Origin: Candidatus Methanoperedentaceae archaeon GB37
GTDB taxonomy: Archaea; Halobacteriota; Methanosarcinia; Methanosarcinales; EX4572-44
Assembly (NCBI GenBank): GCA_905171695.1
Contig: LR991653.1
Coordinates: 90,258 to 154,257, forward strand
Direction of reading: 5' to 3'
DNA length: 64,000 nucleotides
Below the pieces are notes generated by a model that was given only the letters and a program-made list of their open reading frames with translations, was not told the DNA's origin and did no database searches. The translations under genes and the position numbers were made by a program. Below, piece after piece: positions 55,025 through 63,342 of the stretch (position 1 is the stretch's first letter; each line of letters opens with the position of its first letter).

Positions 55025-56395
55025 ATGAAAATTAATCCATTTCTGTCTCTAATCTTGCTTTTAACAGCCGTAACAAGCATTGCAGCAGCATCAGAGTGTA
55101 CGGACTGCCACAGCACCACCACACCGAAGATCGTTGAAGACTTCAAGAAGAGTACGATGGCAGATGATCTTGACTGCGCAAACTGCCATGGATCCGCACA
55201 CACATCTGACGATGACGCAGACGAGGCTAAACTACCAACCCCTGATACCTGCGCTCCATGTCACAACATACAGAAGACCCAGTTCATGAAGGGCAAACAC
55301 AGCATCGCATGGGCAGCACTCTTTGCACCACCAACAACCACTGATCAGCCAAAAGAACTCATGGAAGGGCAGAAGGGTTGTGGAGGCTGCCACAAAATCG
55401 GAGTAAAGAACGAAACAGGCTGGGAAGAGTACGAGTACGGCACAGCAAGCTGCGATAACTGCCATACGCGCCACAGCTTCTCGGTAGAGGAGGCAAGAAA
55501 GCCTGAGGCGTGCCTGCCATGCCACCAGGGATTTGACCATGCACAATGGGAGATGTACTCAACATCGAAGCACGGCGTGATCTACCAGACAGAAGGTGAT
55601 ACGTGGAACTGGAGTCTGCCACTCAGTGAAGCAGGAGACGAGTACACCGCTCCAACGTGCCAGCTCTGCCACATGCCAGATGGAGACCATGGAGTGATCA
55701 CAAGCTGGGGCTTCCTCGGTGTCAGGGTTGAAGAGCCAGATGAGGAATGGGCAAGTGACCGCGTATCTATACTCAAGGCGTATGGCGTCCTTGATGCAGA
55801 GGGAAATCCAACGCCACGATTCGATCTCGTGGGTGCTGCGAAGCTTGCACGACTCACGATGGAGGAATGGAACGCTCCAAGAGAAGAGATGATTGCAACG
55901 TGCAGTGACTGCCATTCTGAGACGTTTGCAAGGAACTCACTCGAAGAAGGCGACCATCTCCTGAGAGAAGCTGACAGAATCTATGCAAGCTCGATCGAGA
56001 CCGTTGCAAGCCTCTACAGCGATGGGATACTCCCAGAGCCTGAATACATCGACGAGCTACCATCATACCCCTACCCAGATGTCCTGAGATTCTACGACCA
56101 GGCAACACCGATCGAAGAAGACCTCTGGCTCATGTGGATGGAATACAGGATGCGAACATTCCAGGGAGCATTCCATGCAAACCCAGACTACGCACAATGG
56201 TACGGATGGGCGCCACTCAAAGAGACCGCAGTGCGAATCAAAGCAGAAGACAAGCGGCTCAGAGCCGAAGCAGCAGGTTCAAAAGAGAGAACAGGTGAGA
56301 GAAGAAGCACCAGAGAGAGTCCAGGATTTAACGCAATCCTCGGAATCCCTGCAATACTTGGACTGGTTCCACTCCTAAGAAGAAGGGGCGGATAG
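55025..56395 (+). CDS. Octahaem cytochrome c (HAO-like) with PGF-type sorting tail
   Basis: 456 residues. Signal peptide at 1-22 (PFLSLILLLTAVTSIAA). Eight CxxCH sites: CTDCH, CANCH, CAPCH, CGGCH, CDNCH, CLPCH, CQLCH and CSDCH, in the order and spacing of the hydroxylamine-oxidoreductase-like multihaem family (the HAO-type motif SKHGVIYQTEGDTWNW is present). The last 26 residues, SPGFNAILGIPAILGLVPLL then RRRGG, are a PGF-CTERM-type signal recognised by archaeosortase, implying lipid anchoring to the outer face. The catalytic crosslinking Tyr of HAO cannot be confirmed here. Likely reductase or oxidase of nitrogen or sulfur oxides, or an electron conduit. Confidence 0.88.
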   Translation: MKINPFLSLILLLTAVTSIAAASECTDCHSTTTPKIVEDFKKSTMADDLDCANCHGSAHTSDDDADEAKLPTPDTCAPCHNIQKTQFMKGKHSIAWAALFAPPTTTDQPKELMEGQKGCGGCHKIGVKNETGWEEYEYGTASCDNCHTRHSFSVEEARKPEACLPCHQGFDHAQWEMYSTSKHGVIYQTEGDTWNWSLPLSEAGDEYTAPTCQLCHMPDGDHGVITSWGFLGVRVEEPDEEWASDRVSILKAYGVLDAEGNPTPRFDLVGAAKLARLTMEEWNAPREEMIATCSDCHSETFARNSLEEGDHLLREADRIYASSIETVASLYSDGILPEPEYIDELPSYPYPDVLRFYDQATPIEEDLWLMWMEYRMRTFQGAFHANPDYAQWYGWAPLKETAVRIKAEDKRLRAEAAGSKERTGERRSTRESPGFNAILGIPAILGLVPLLRRRGG

Positions 56396-56439
56396 GCGAC
56401 CCTTTCACCATTCCTCCATTTTTTATTATTTTTTATTTT

Positions 56440-57426
56440 TTATCTGAATAAAATCCCAAGAAGACCGTGCCATCTCTCTATCGTGGGTGTGAAGTAGATC
56501 ATCGCTGCCACAAGTACGATCAGTATCATTGATGCTCTCAGGACGAGCTTCACACTCTCTCCAATATCCTCTGGTCGTGGTGGAGGAGCACTGGCGTTCA
56601 GGATGTAAGCGCCCGGTTTTTCAAGCCTCACTCCGAGAGCGCCCGCTGCTGCCGCCATTGGCCACCCCGAGTTTGGGGATGGTGTCTTCTCGTGCTCAGA
56701 GCGCGCGCAGTTCAGTGCTTCCACCCGGCGCTTGGTTGCGGCTGCAAGGATGATGATTATCGCTGATATGCGGGCTGGGATGTAGTTCAGGATGTCGTCG
56801 AGTTTTGCCGGCAGATAGCCGAGATTCTGGTAGGGTGGTTCCATGTACCCGATCATGGAGTCGATCGTGTTCACTGCTTTATATGCAAGAGCGCCAGGCA
56901 GCCCGAGCAGTGTGAAGTAGAAGAGCGGTGAGAGTATGGTGTCAAGATAACTTTCAGAGACTGATTCTATCACTGCAGATGTTGTTTTTTCTTCATCGAA
57001 TCCCTCTGTCTCTCTGCTTACAAAGATGGGTAGTTTTGACCGTGCAGAGTCGATATCACCCCTTTCAAGTTCTTCTTCTACTCTTTTTGCCTCTCCAGTT
57101 AGCATCTTTATCGAGAAGGTTGACTTCAGGAGATAGATGGATAGAAGGATGCCAGCGATCCCGGCGAGTGTGAGTGAATCATTCGCCTCCAAGAGATAGC
57201 CTGCGATGGTGAAGGGTGCTGCGGTCAGGATCACAATGATCACCCCCCAGAGTCTTTGATGGTTCTCTATACTGTGCTCTTCGAGTGCTGCTATGATCCT
57301 TCCCATCCAAACCACCGGGTGCATCCTCTTCGGTGGTTCACCGATCAAGAGGTCGAAGAGCACTGCTCCAAGAAGTATCCCTGCTGGTAGGGTGTTCACA
57401 GGAGTGGCTCCATCACACGTTTCCAT
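56440..57426 (-). CDS. cbiB: Adenosylcobinamide-phosphate synthase
   Basis: 328 residues, membrane enzyme: LLGAVLFDLLIGEPPKRMHP, HPVVWMGRIIAALEEHS, KAVNTIDSMIGYMEPPYQNL and SPNSGWPMAAAAGALGVRL are the CobD/CbiB signatures. It attaches aminopropanol phosphate to adenosylcobyric acid. About five membrane helices. It overlaps the end of the upstream aminotransferase-like decarboxylase gene (31 bases), which makes the aminopropanol phosphate: a matched pair. Confidence 0.92.
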   Translation of the reverse strand: METCDGATPVNTLPAGILLGAVLFDLLIGEPPKRMHPVVWMGRIIAALEEHSIENHQRLWGVIIVILTAAPFTIAGYLLEANDSLTLAGIAGILLSIYLLKSTFSIKMLTGEAKRVEEELERGDIDSARSKLPIFVSRETEGFDEEKTTSAVIESVSESYLDTILSPLFYFTLLGLPGALAYKAVNTIDSMIGYMEPPYQNLGYLPAKLDDILNYIPARISAIIIILAAATKRRVEALNCARSEHEKTPSPNSGWPMAAAAGALGVRLEKPGAYILNASAPPPRPEDIGESVKLVLRASMILIVLVAAMIYFTPTIERWHGLLGILFR

Positions 57427-58868
57427 GCTGTCTTCCGATCGGTACCTTTCAAAAACTCCCCAAGAAGCTTCTTAGCCACTTCAGGTCTGTGTGGGAGGTC
57501 ACACCTCATGCAGCTCCACACCTTGCTCCCGCTCGCACGCTCGATATACTCGCCACCTGTGCGCAGATCTTCACATGGATAGAACGGGCAGAAGCAGAAC
57601 GTACAATCCTGACCCTCAAAGTGACAGGGATAATACTCACAGGCAACACGACTCTTCTCAACATCTCCCTCTTCGATCGCATTCTTCAGAGCTTCCTCTC
57701 CCATCTTCCGCCCCCATTCCATCACAACCTCTTCAACCGAGTGGATGAAGCTCAGGTTCTCATCACGACTCCGCACAGCAACACGTATGTGGCTGGGAAG
57801 CCCAAAGGATGTGCAGTCACGGATCATAATACCCTTCTCGAGAAGCTTCTCTGAGAGCTCTCCTGGTCCGAGTGGAAAACGAGCGATCTCGACCAGAATA
57901 AAGTTTGCCTTGCTCGGAATCGGCTTGAAACCATGGATATTTGCAAGCTGCACAGAAAACCAGTCCCGCTCGCGCTTGATAAAAACCCTCGAGTCTTCAA
58001 GAAAGACTCTCCCATTCTCAAGCAACCACCTCCCAACCCTCTCACCGACGATGTTCAGGTTCCATGTGAGCCGTGCACGATTCATAAGAGATGCAACCCT
58101 CTCATGCGCAACCCCAAAGCCAACTCTAAGCCCAGCAACCCCAAAAGCCTTCGTGAGAGAACGCAGGACAAAGAGCCACTCATACTCCAATACGTCCTGC
58201 ACGACACTGCACCCTGGATCAGAGAGATCGACGAATGCCTCATCCACAAAGAGAATAGTACCGGCGCGAGCACATCTCTCGAGCAGGTCGCGAACCTCAC
58301 TTGCCTCAAGTAGACTGCCAGTGGGATTGTTTGGATTGCAGAGAAAGACCGCCTTGAAACCCGAAAGCTCGTCCTCTGTTATGGCAAGCACCTGATCGAA
58401 GTCCCATCTGACGATGCGCGCACCCATCAACCTCGACTGCGACTCATACTCACCGAACGTGGGCGTTGGAATCAAGACAGGATCACCATGAGAGATAACA
58501 GTCTCTGCAAAGAGACGTATCAACTCAGTAGAACCATTACCAGGTATAATATTCTCAGGAGACACCCCAACAAAATCAGCAGCAGCAGAAGAAAAATCCA
58601 CGTAATCAGGATCTGGATAACAATCAATGGAGCTGCAAGCATCTCTCAGAGCCTCTCCCAGATCAATCTTGAGCGGATTGATACTGCTGCTCAGATCGAG
58701 AAACTCCGACTCTGGAATCCCCGTGACATCAGAAGACTCCCGAAGCCTTGCACCATGAAGACACCGCTCAAGACCAACAACCTCCCTTCTGAAAGGAGTC
58801 GCATCTGAAAACTCGGTCACAGAGACGAAGAATGCACCCACACCTATATAAGATTTTATTAAGAGCAT
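57396..58868 (-). CDS. cobD: L-threonine-phosphate decarboxylase with cysteine-rich C-terminal domain
   Basis: 490 residues. The PLP aminotransferase fold (about 40-380) has DLSSSINPLKIDLGEALRDA, NGSTELIRLFAETV, FLCNPNNPTGSLLEA and FVLRSLTKAFGVAGLRVGFG with the catalytic Lys. The C-terminal ~100 residues hold ten cysteines (CEYYPCHFEGQDCTFCFCPF, then CEDLRTGG, CMRCDLP), probably a zinc or Fe-S domain found in archaeal members. It makes (R)-1-aminopropan-2-ol phosphate for the cobamide loop. The N-terminus may be shorter: a GTG at VTEFSD is an alternative; the first 15 residues look atypical. Confidence 0.88.
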   Translation of the reverse strand: MLLIKSYIGVGAFFVSVTEFSDATPFRREVVGLERCLHGARLRESSDVTGIPESEFLDLSSSINPLKIDLGEALRDACSSIDCYPDPDYVDFSSAAADFVGVSPENIIPGNGSTELIRLFAETVISHGDPVLIPTPTFGEYESQSRLMGARIVRWDFDQVLAITEDELSGFKAVFLCNPNNPTGSLLEASEVRDLLERCARAGTILFVDEAFVDLSDPGCSVVQDVLEYEWLFVLRSLTKAFGVAGLRVGFGVAHERVASLMNRARLTWNLNIVGERVGRWLLENGRVFLEDSRVFIKRERDWFSVQLANIHGFKPIPSKANFILVEIARFPLGPGELSEKLLEKGIMIRDCTSFGLPSHIRVAVRSRDENLSFIHSVEEVVMEWGRKMGEEALKNAIEEGDVEKSRVACEYYPCHFEGQDCTFCFCPFYPCEDLRTGGEYIERASGSKVWSCMRCDLPHRPEVAKKLLGEFLKGTDRKTAWKRVMEPLL

Positions 58869-58870
58869 TT

Positions 58871-59277
58871 GGACCCGTCCACATAGGATTATAAATACGG
58901 GAGACTATCTTTTATTTATGCTGAGGGTAAGGTGGGATTGTTGGAGAGTGGAGGTTGTGGGTGTTTGAGAGGAGTAAGGTGCCTTTTGATGTTAAGGTTC
59001 TCGGTGTTGCAACCTTGTATTCAGACGTCTTCTCTTAGGGAGGACTGCCAGAATTCTCTCTGGCTTCATCCAGTCTCTAAAACCTCTCTTTGGAAAGAGG
59101 GAATGTTTGAAGAGAAATCCACCCAAAAGATTTCATGCAATACTAAAGCAGAGGATAAAGATATTCTTTTTCTTAATTAACTCCTTTAGTCCTGTTAAAG
59201 ACTGGAATTTATTCTGTAATCTCTTTATACTTTATTATAATCGGTTGAGGTGGTATTTATGTTAAGTGAAGACGTCC
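58871..59277 (+). mobile_element. MITE-like deleted copy of the 18.5-kb insertion sequence (copy B)
   Basis: 407 bp sharing both ends and flanking ~230 + ~180 bases with copy A (GGACCCGTCCACAT left; GTTAAGTGAAGACGTCC right). About 300 bp present in copy A, the DDE core, is missing: the sequence passes directly from GAATGTTTGAAGAGAAA to TCCACCCAAAAGATTTCATG. It is non-autonomous and would depend on a transposase elsewhere. Confidence 0.65.
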
Positions 59278-59343
59278 CTTGCGGTGTGAAGATACTTTTA
59301 TAAAGTTCGAATAAAATAACAAATATGAATGAGGTTAGGAGAG

Positions 59344-59521
59344 ATGCGACAGTTTAAAATGATAGTTGAAAAGTGTCCTGGGGGTTATGTGGCGTATCCT
59401 CTGGGGCTAAAGGGTGTGGTGGTGGGTGAAGGTGATCAAATTTCATAAAGAGGCACTTGGAAGAGAGATTTTTGAAACTGAAGAGATTATGGAAACCTTT
59501 GTTGTGGAAGTAGTAGTATGA
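59344..59521 (+). pseudogene. hicB: HicB-type antitoxin remnant
   Basis: MRQFKMIVEKCPGGYVAYPL and GLKGVVVGEGD match the start of HicB antitoxins; the frame stops at 59448. The other frame then supplies FHKEALGREIFETEEIMETF with VVEVVV to 59521. The loop between the two parts is about 15-20 residues short, so a deletion with frameshift has occurred. The sequence after it does not give an intact HicA. Confidence 0.55.
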
Positions 59522-59602
59522 TGAAATTCCAGAGATAGGCTCTTATTCGAAAATTTCGGATTCAGAATATGTTAGATTGAAAATGATTTGGGATGAGGAG
59601 AT

Positions 59603-62008
59603 ATGGCAATAAAAAAGACGCAGCTTTATACCCATTTATGGGAAGCCGCTAATGCTCTTCGTGGAGGAATGGATGCAAGCAGTTACAAGGATTATGTGCT
59701 GACGATCCTATTCGTCAAATATGTGACAGATAGATACAAAGATGATCCTTACCCCGATTTTGTAGTTCCTGAAGGTGGCAGTTTTGATGATCTGATAGAA
59801 GCAAAGGGAAAATCAGATATTGGAGAGAGGATTAACAAAATCCTCTCAAAATTAGCAGAGAATCAACTAAAAGGTGTAATTGATCTTGTAGATTTTGATG
59901 ATGAGACAAAACTTGGTAGGGGAAAAGAAAAGGTTGATAGATTAACGAAACTTATATCCATATTTGAGAACCCTGAGCTCAATTTCTCAAAGAATAGGGC
60001 TGAAGGTGACGACATCCTTGGTGATGTATATGAATACTTCATGAAAAAATTTGCAACAGAGGCGGGTAAGAGTAAAGGACAGTTTTACACCCCTGCTGAG
60101 GTTTCAAGAGTCATTGCTAAGATTATAGGTGTGGAAAATGCTACAGCCCCTCACCAAACAGCCTATGATCCAACATGTGGCTCTGGCTCCCTCCTTTTAA
60201 AGGTAGCAGACGAGGCACCAGTTGGTATTTCTTTATATGGGCAGGAGATAGATATCGCGGTGGCAAACCTTGCCAATATGAATAGGATCATGCATGGTAG
60301 GCCAGATGCTGAGATTGAACAGGGCAATACATTATCGAAGCCCAAATTTAAGGAGGATGGAAGGCTTAAAACCTTTGACTTTGCCGTAGCCAATCCTCCG
60401 TTTTCACAGAAAAACTGGATGAACGGCGTTAATGTTGAGAATGATCCATATCATAGATTTGATGACGGGATTCCTCCTGCAAAGAACGGGGATTATGCTT
60501 TTCTTTTGCATTTAATCAAATCACTGAAACCTGGGAAAGGTAAGGGTGCTATTATCCTACCGCATGGCGTTCTTTTCAGAGGAGGAACAGAAGCCCAGAT
60601 AAGGAAGAACCTAATCAAGAAAGGATATATCAAAGGAATCATAGGATTGCCCCCAAATCTCTTTTACGGCACTGGAATTCCTGCGGTTATCGTCGTCATA
60701 GATAAGGAGAATGCCGCTGCCCGAAAAGGGATATTCATGATCGATGCATCGAAGGGATTCAGGAAGGATGGAGCAAAGAACAGGTTGAGGGAGAGGGATA
60801 TCCACAAAACAGTTACAACTTTTGTTAGCTTCAGGGAAATTCCAGGATACTCCAGAATGGTAAGCCTGGGTGAGATCGAAAGGAACGAGTACAACCTCAA
60901 TATTCCAAGATATATAGATAACACAGAAGAGGACGATCTTCAGGATATACGCGCTCATCTGCATGGAGGCATTCCCAGGGGAGATATTGATGAGATTGAA
61001 GGGCTGAAGGTTTTCAGGAGATTGAAAGAGAGCCTCTTTGAAGAGAAAGAGAAGGATTACTATCGTTTGAAGATAGATATTGATCGACTGGAGGAATCTG
61101 TGGAGAAAGACGAGGAAATAAAGACATTTAAGAGCGATGCTTTAGGCGTCTTCAGGCAATGGACAAGTGAGAAGATTCCCATGCTTAAATCAATCGATAA
61201 AGACACAAAAACAAAGCACCTCATAAAAGAGTTGTCTGAAAGACTACTTGAAGCATTCAAGCGTCCTGGACTTGTGGATGAATACGCCATTTACCAGATT
61301 TTAATGGATTACTGGGATGAAGAGATGAAAGATGATGTTTACATGATAATTGAGAACGGCTGGGAAGCAAAACCGCAGAGGATCATAGAGAAGAACAAAA
61401 AAGGCAAAGAAATTGACAAGGGCTGGACGTGCGACATTTTGCCAAAAGAGATTGTGATAAACGAGTTTTTCAAGCAGGAGAAAGAGGAAATCGAGGAACT
61501 GGAAGCAAAGAGAGAAGATATAGAAAGGCAGATGGAAGAACTTAAAGAAGAGCACGCTGGCGAGGAAGGAATACTGGAAGAAGTAAAAAATGAGAACGGA
61601 AACATTACAAAGAAGGATTTGCAGCTAAAAATCAATGAACTGAGATGGAATCCTGAGTTTAAAGATGATCTGGAAATCCTGCAGAAATATCTCAGATTGA
61701 TGGATGAACAGGCAAAGATTAAAAAACAGATAAAGGAGAGCGGGAAGGAACTCGATGATAAACTCCTGAGAAAGTATGCAGAGCTAACAGAGGAGGATGT
61801 GAAGAGACTTGTTGTCGAAGAGAGATGGCTTGCACGACTGGAAGAAGGCATAAAAGATGAACTTGACAATATAGTTATGAGTTTAACAAGCAGAATAAAA
61901 GAGCTTGCAGAAAGATACGCCGAACCAATGCCAGCTATAGAGCAGGAAGTTGAGGGTTATGAGAGCAATGTAAAAGAGCATCTGAAGGTGATGGGGTTTG
62001 AGTTATGA
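59603..62008 (+). CDS. hsdM: Type I restriction-modification DNA methyltransferase HsdM
   Basis: 801 residues. The N-terminal HsdM helical domain (LYTHLWEAANALRGGMDASS) is followed by the N6-adenine methylase fold: motif I DPTCGSGSLLLKV and motif IV NPPFSQKNW. A long Lys/Glu-rich coiled C-terminal region (about 480-800) is unusual; typical HsdM is about 500-530 residues. It methylates the host site and, with HsdS and HsdR, restricts foreign DNA. It overlaps hsdS by four bases. Confidence 0.93.
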   Translation: MAIKKTQLYTHLWEAANALRGGMDASSYKDYVLTILFVKYVTDRYKDDPYPDFVVPEGGSFDDLIEAKGKSDIGERINKILSKLAENQLKGVIDLVDFDDETKLGRGKEKVDRLTKLISIFENPELNFSKNRAEGDDILGDVYEYFMKKFATEAGKSKGQFYTPAEVSRVIAKIIGVENATAPHQTAYDPTCGSGSLLLKVADEAPVGISLYGQEIDIAVANLANMNRIMHGRPDAEIEQGNTLSKPKFKEDGRLKTFDFAVANPPFSQKNWMNGVNVENDPYHRFDDGIPPAKNGDYAFLLHLIKSLKPGKGKGAIILPHGVLFRGGTEAQIRKNLIKKGYIKGIIGLPPNLFYGTGIPAVIVVIDKENAAARKGIFMIDASKGFRKDGAKNRLRERDIHKTVTTFVSFREIPGYSRMVSLGEIERNEYNLNIPRYIDNTEEDDLQDIRAHLHGGIPRGDIDEIEGLKVFRRLKESLFEEKEKDYYRLKIDIDRLEESVEKDEEIKTFKSDALGVFRQWTSEKIPMLKSIDKDTKTKHLIKELSERLLEAFKRPGLVDEYAIYQILMDYWDEEMKDDVYMIIENGWEAKPQRIIEKNKKGKEIDKGWTCDILPKEIVINEFFKQEKEEIEELEAKREDIERQMEELKEEHAGEEGILEEVKNENGNITKKDLQLKINELRWNPEFKDDLEILQKYLRLMDEQAKIKKQIKESGKELDDKLLRKYAELTEEDVKRLVVEERWLARLEEGIKDELDNIVMSLTSRIKELAERYAEPMPAIEQEVEGYESNVKEHLKVMGFEL

Positions 62009-63342
62009 GTATGGGTAAAATGAAAGGGGAAAAAATCCCACCCGGCTACAAGAAAACCGAAATCGGCATAATTCCGGAAGATTGGGAACTTGTAAAAATC
62101 GGAGACGTATTTAATTTTAAAAATGGTCTGAACAAAGCAAAAGAATTTTTTGGCAAAGGAACTTCTATCGTTAACTATATGGATGTTTATCAGCATCCAG
62201 GCATTACCAAAAAAGAGATAAAGGGTAAAGTAACAGTTACAAAAGACGAATTAAAAGCATATGAAGTCCGAAAGGGAGATACATTTTTTACTCGTACATC
62301 TGAAACTGTAGAGGAAATCGGTATTGCATCTACCATTGTTGATGAAGTAAATGATACCGTGTTCAGCGGATTCATTTTAAGAGCACGACCAAAAAGTGAT
62401 AGATTAAATCTAAATTTCAGGAAATATTGCTTTGCGTCACAAATAGTTAGAAAACAAATTATATCTACTAGTTCATATACCACACGAGCTCTGACAAATG
62501 GCCGTTTATTATCAAATGTGTATGTCCCTGCACCAAAAACTCAAGAAGAGCAGTGCGCCATCGCCCGTGTTCTCTCGGATTTTGACCGCCTCATTGAGTC
62601 GCTGGACAGGCTCATAGAGAAGAAGAAGCTCATCAAAAAGGGCGCGATGCAGCTTTTACTTACGGGTAAAAAGCGCCTGCCCGGATTTAAAGGCGAGTGG
62701 GTGAGGAAGAAAACCGAAATCGGCATTATTCCAGAGGATTGGGAAGTGAGGAGGCTGGGGGAAGTTTGCAGAATCAATCCAGAATCTCTTTCCGAAAATA
62801 CACCCAAAGAATTTGAATTTAATTATATTCCACTTGAATCAATAGATAAGGGACGTCTGAAGGGATTTAATAAGTTGAAATTTGAAAACGCTCCAAGTAG
62901 GGCAAGAAGAGTGGTGAGAAAAGGAGACGTGTTACTTTCCACTGTAAGACCTTATCTTTTATCGCATTTTTATTATAACGGCTATCCCAAAAATACAGTT
63001 TGTTCAACTGGTTTTTCTGTATTACGGTGTAAATCGGACTTGTTAAGTAAGTATTTATATTTTCATTTGTTTTTTAAAACAATAAACAGGCAAATTGACA
63101 AAATTTTAGCGGGGTCTAATTATCCAGCAATTAATTCAAATGATGTTAAATCTTTCCAGATTTCCCTCCCACCCCTCCCCGAGCAGCGCGCCATCGCCCG
63201 CGTTCTCTCGGATATGGATGCAGAGATTGAAGCGCTTGAGAAGAAAAAGGAGAAGTGTGAGATGCTCAAAAAAGGTGCTATGCAGTCGCTTTTAACTGGG
63301 AAGGTGAGGTTGAAAGATCATATTGATGAGGTGCTAGCATGA
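62005..63342 (+). CDS. hsdS: Type I restriction specificity subunit HsdS
   Basis: 445 residues in two halves. Each starts with a similar block (KKTEIGIIPEDWELVKIGDV near 16 and KKTEIGIIPEDWEVRRLGEV near 234), a variable target-recognition domain and a conserved coiled coil (EEQCAIARVLSDFDRLIESL; EQRAIARVLSDMDAEIEALE). The two domains bind the halves of a bipartite DNA target. Coupled by ATGA to both neighbours. Confidence 0.93.
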   Translation: MSMGKMKGEKIPPGYKKTEIGIIPEDWELVKIGDVFNFKNGLNKAKEFFGKGTSIVNYMDVYQHPGITKKEIKGKVTVTKDELKAYEVRKGDTFFTRTSETVEEIGIASTIVDEVNDTVFSGFILRARPKSDRLNLNFRKYCFASQIVRKQIISTSSYTTRALTNGRLLSNVYVPAPKTQEEQCAIARVLSDFDRLIESLDRLIEKKKLIKKGAMQLLLTGKKRLPGFKGEWVRKKTEIGIIPEDWEVRRLGEVCRINPESLSENTPKEFEFNYIPLESIDKGRLKGFNKLKFENAPSRARRVVRKGDVLLSTVRPYLLSHFYYNGYPKNTVCSTGFSVLRCKSDLLSKYLYFHLFFKTINRQIDKILAGSNYPAINSNDVKSFQISLPPLPEQRAIARVLSDMDAEIEALEKKKEKCEMLKKGAMQSLLTGKVRLKDHIDEVLA

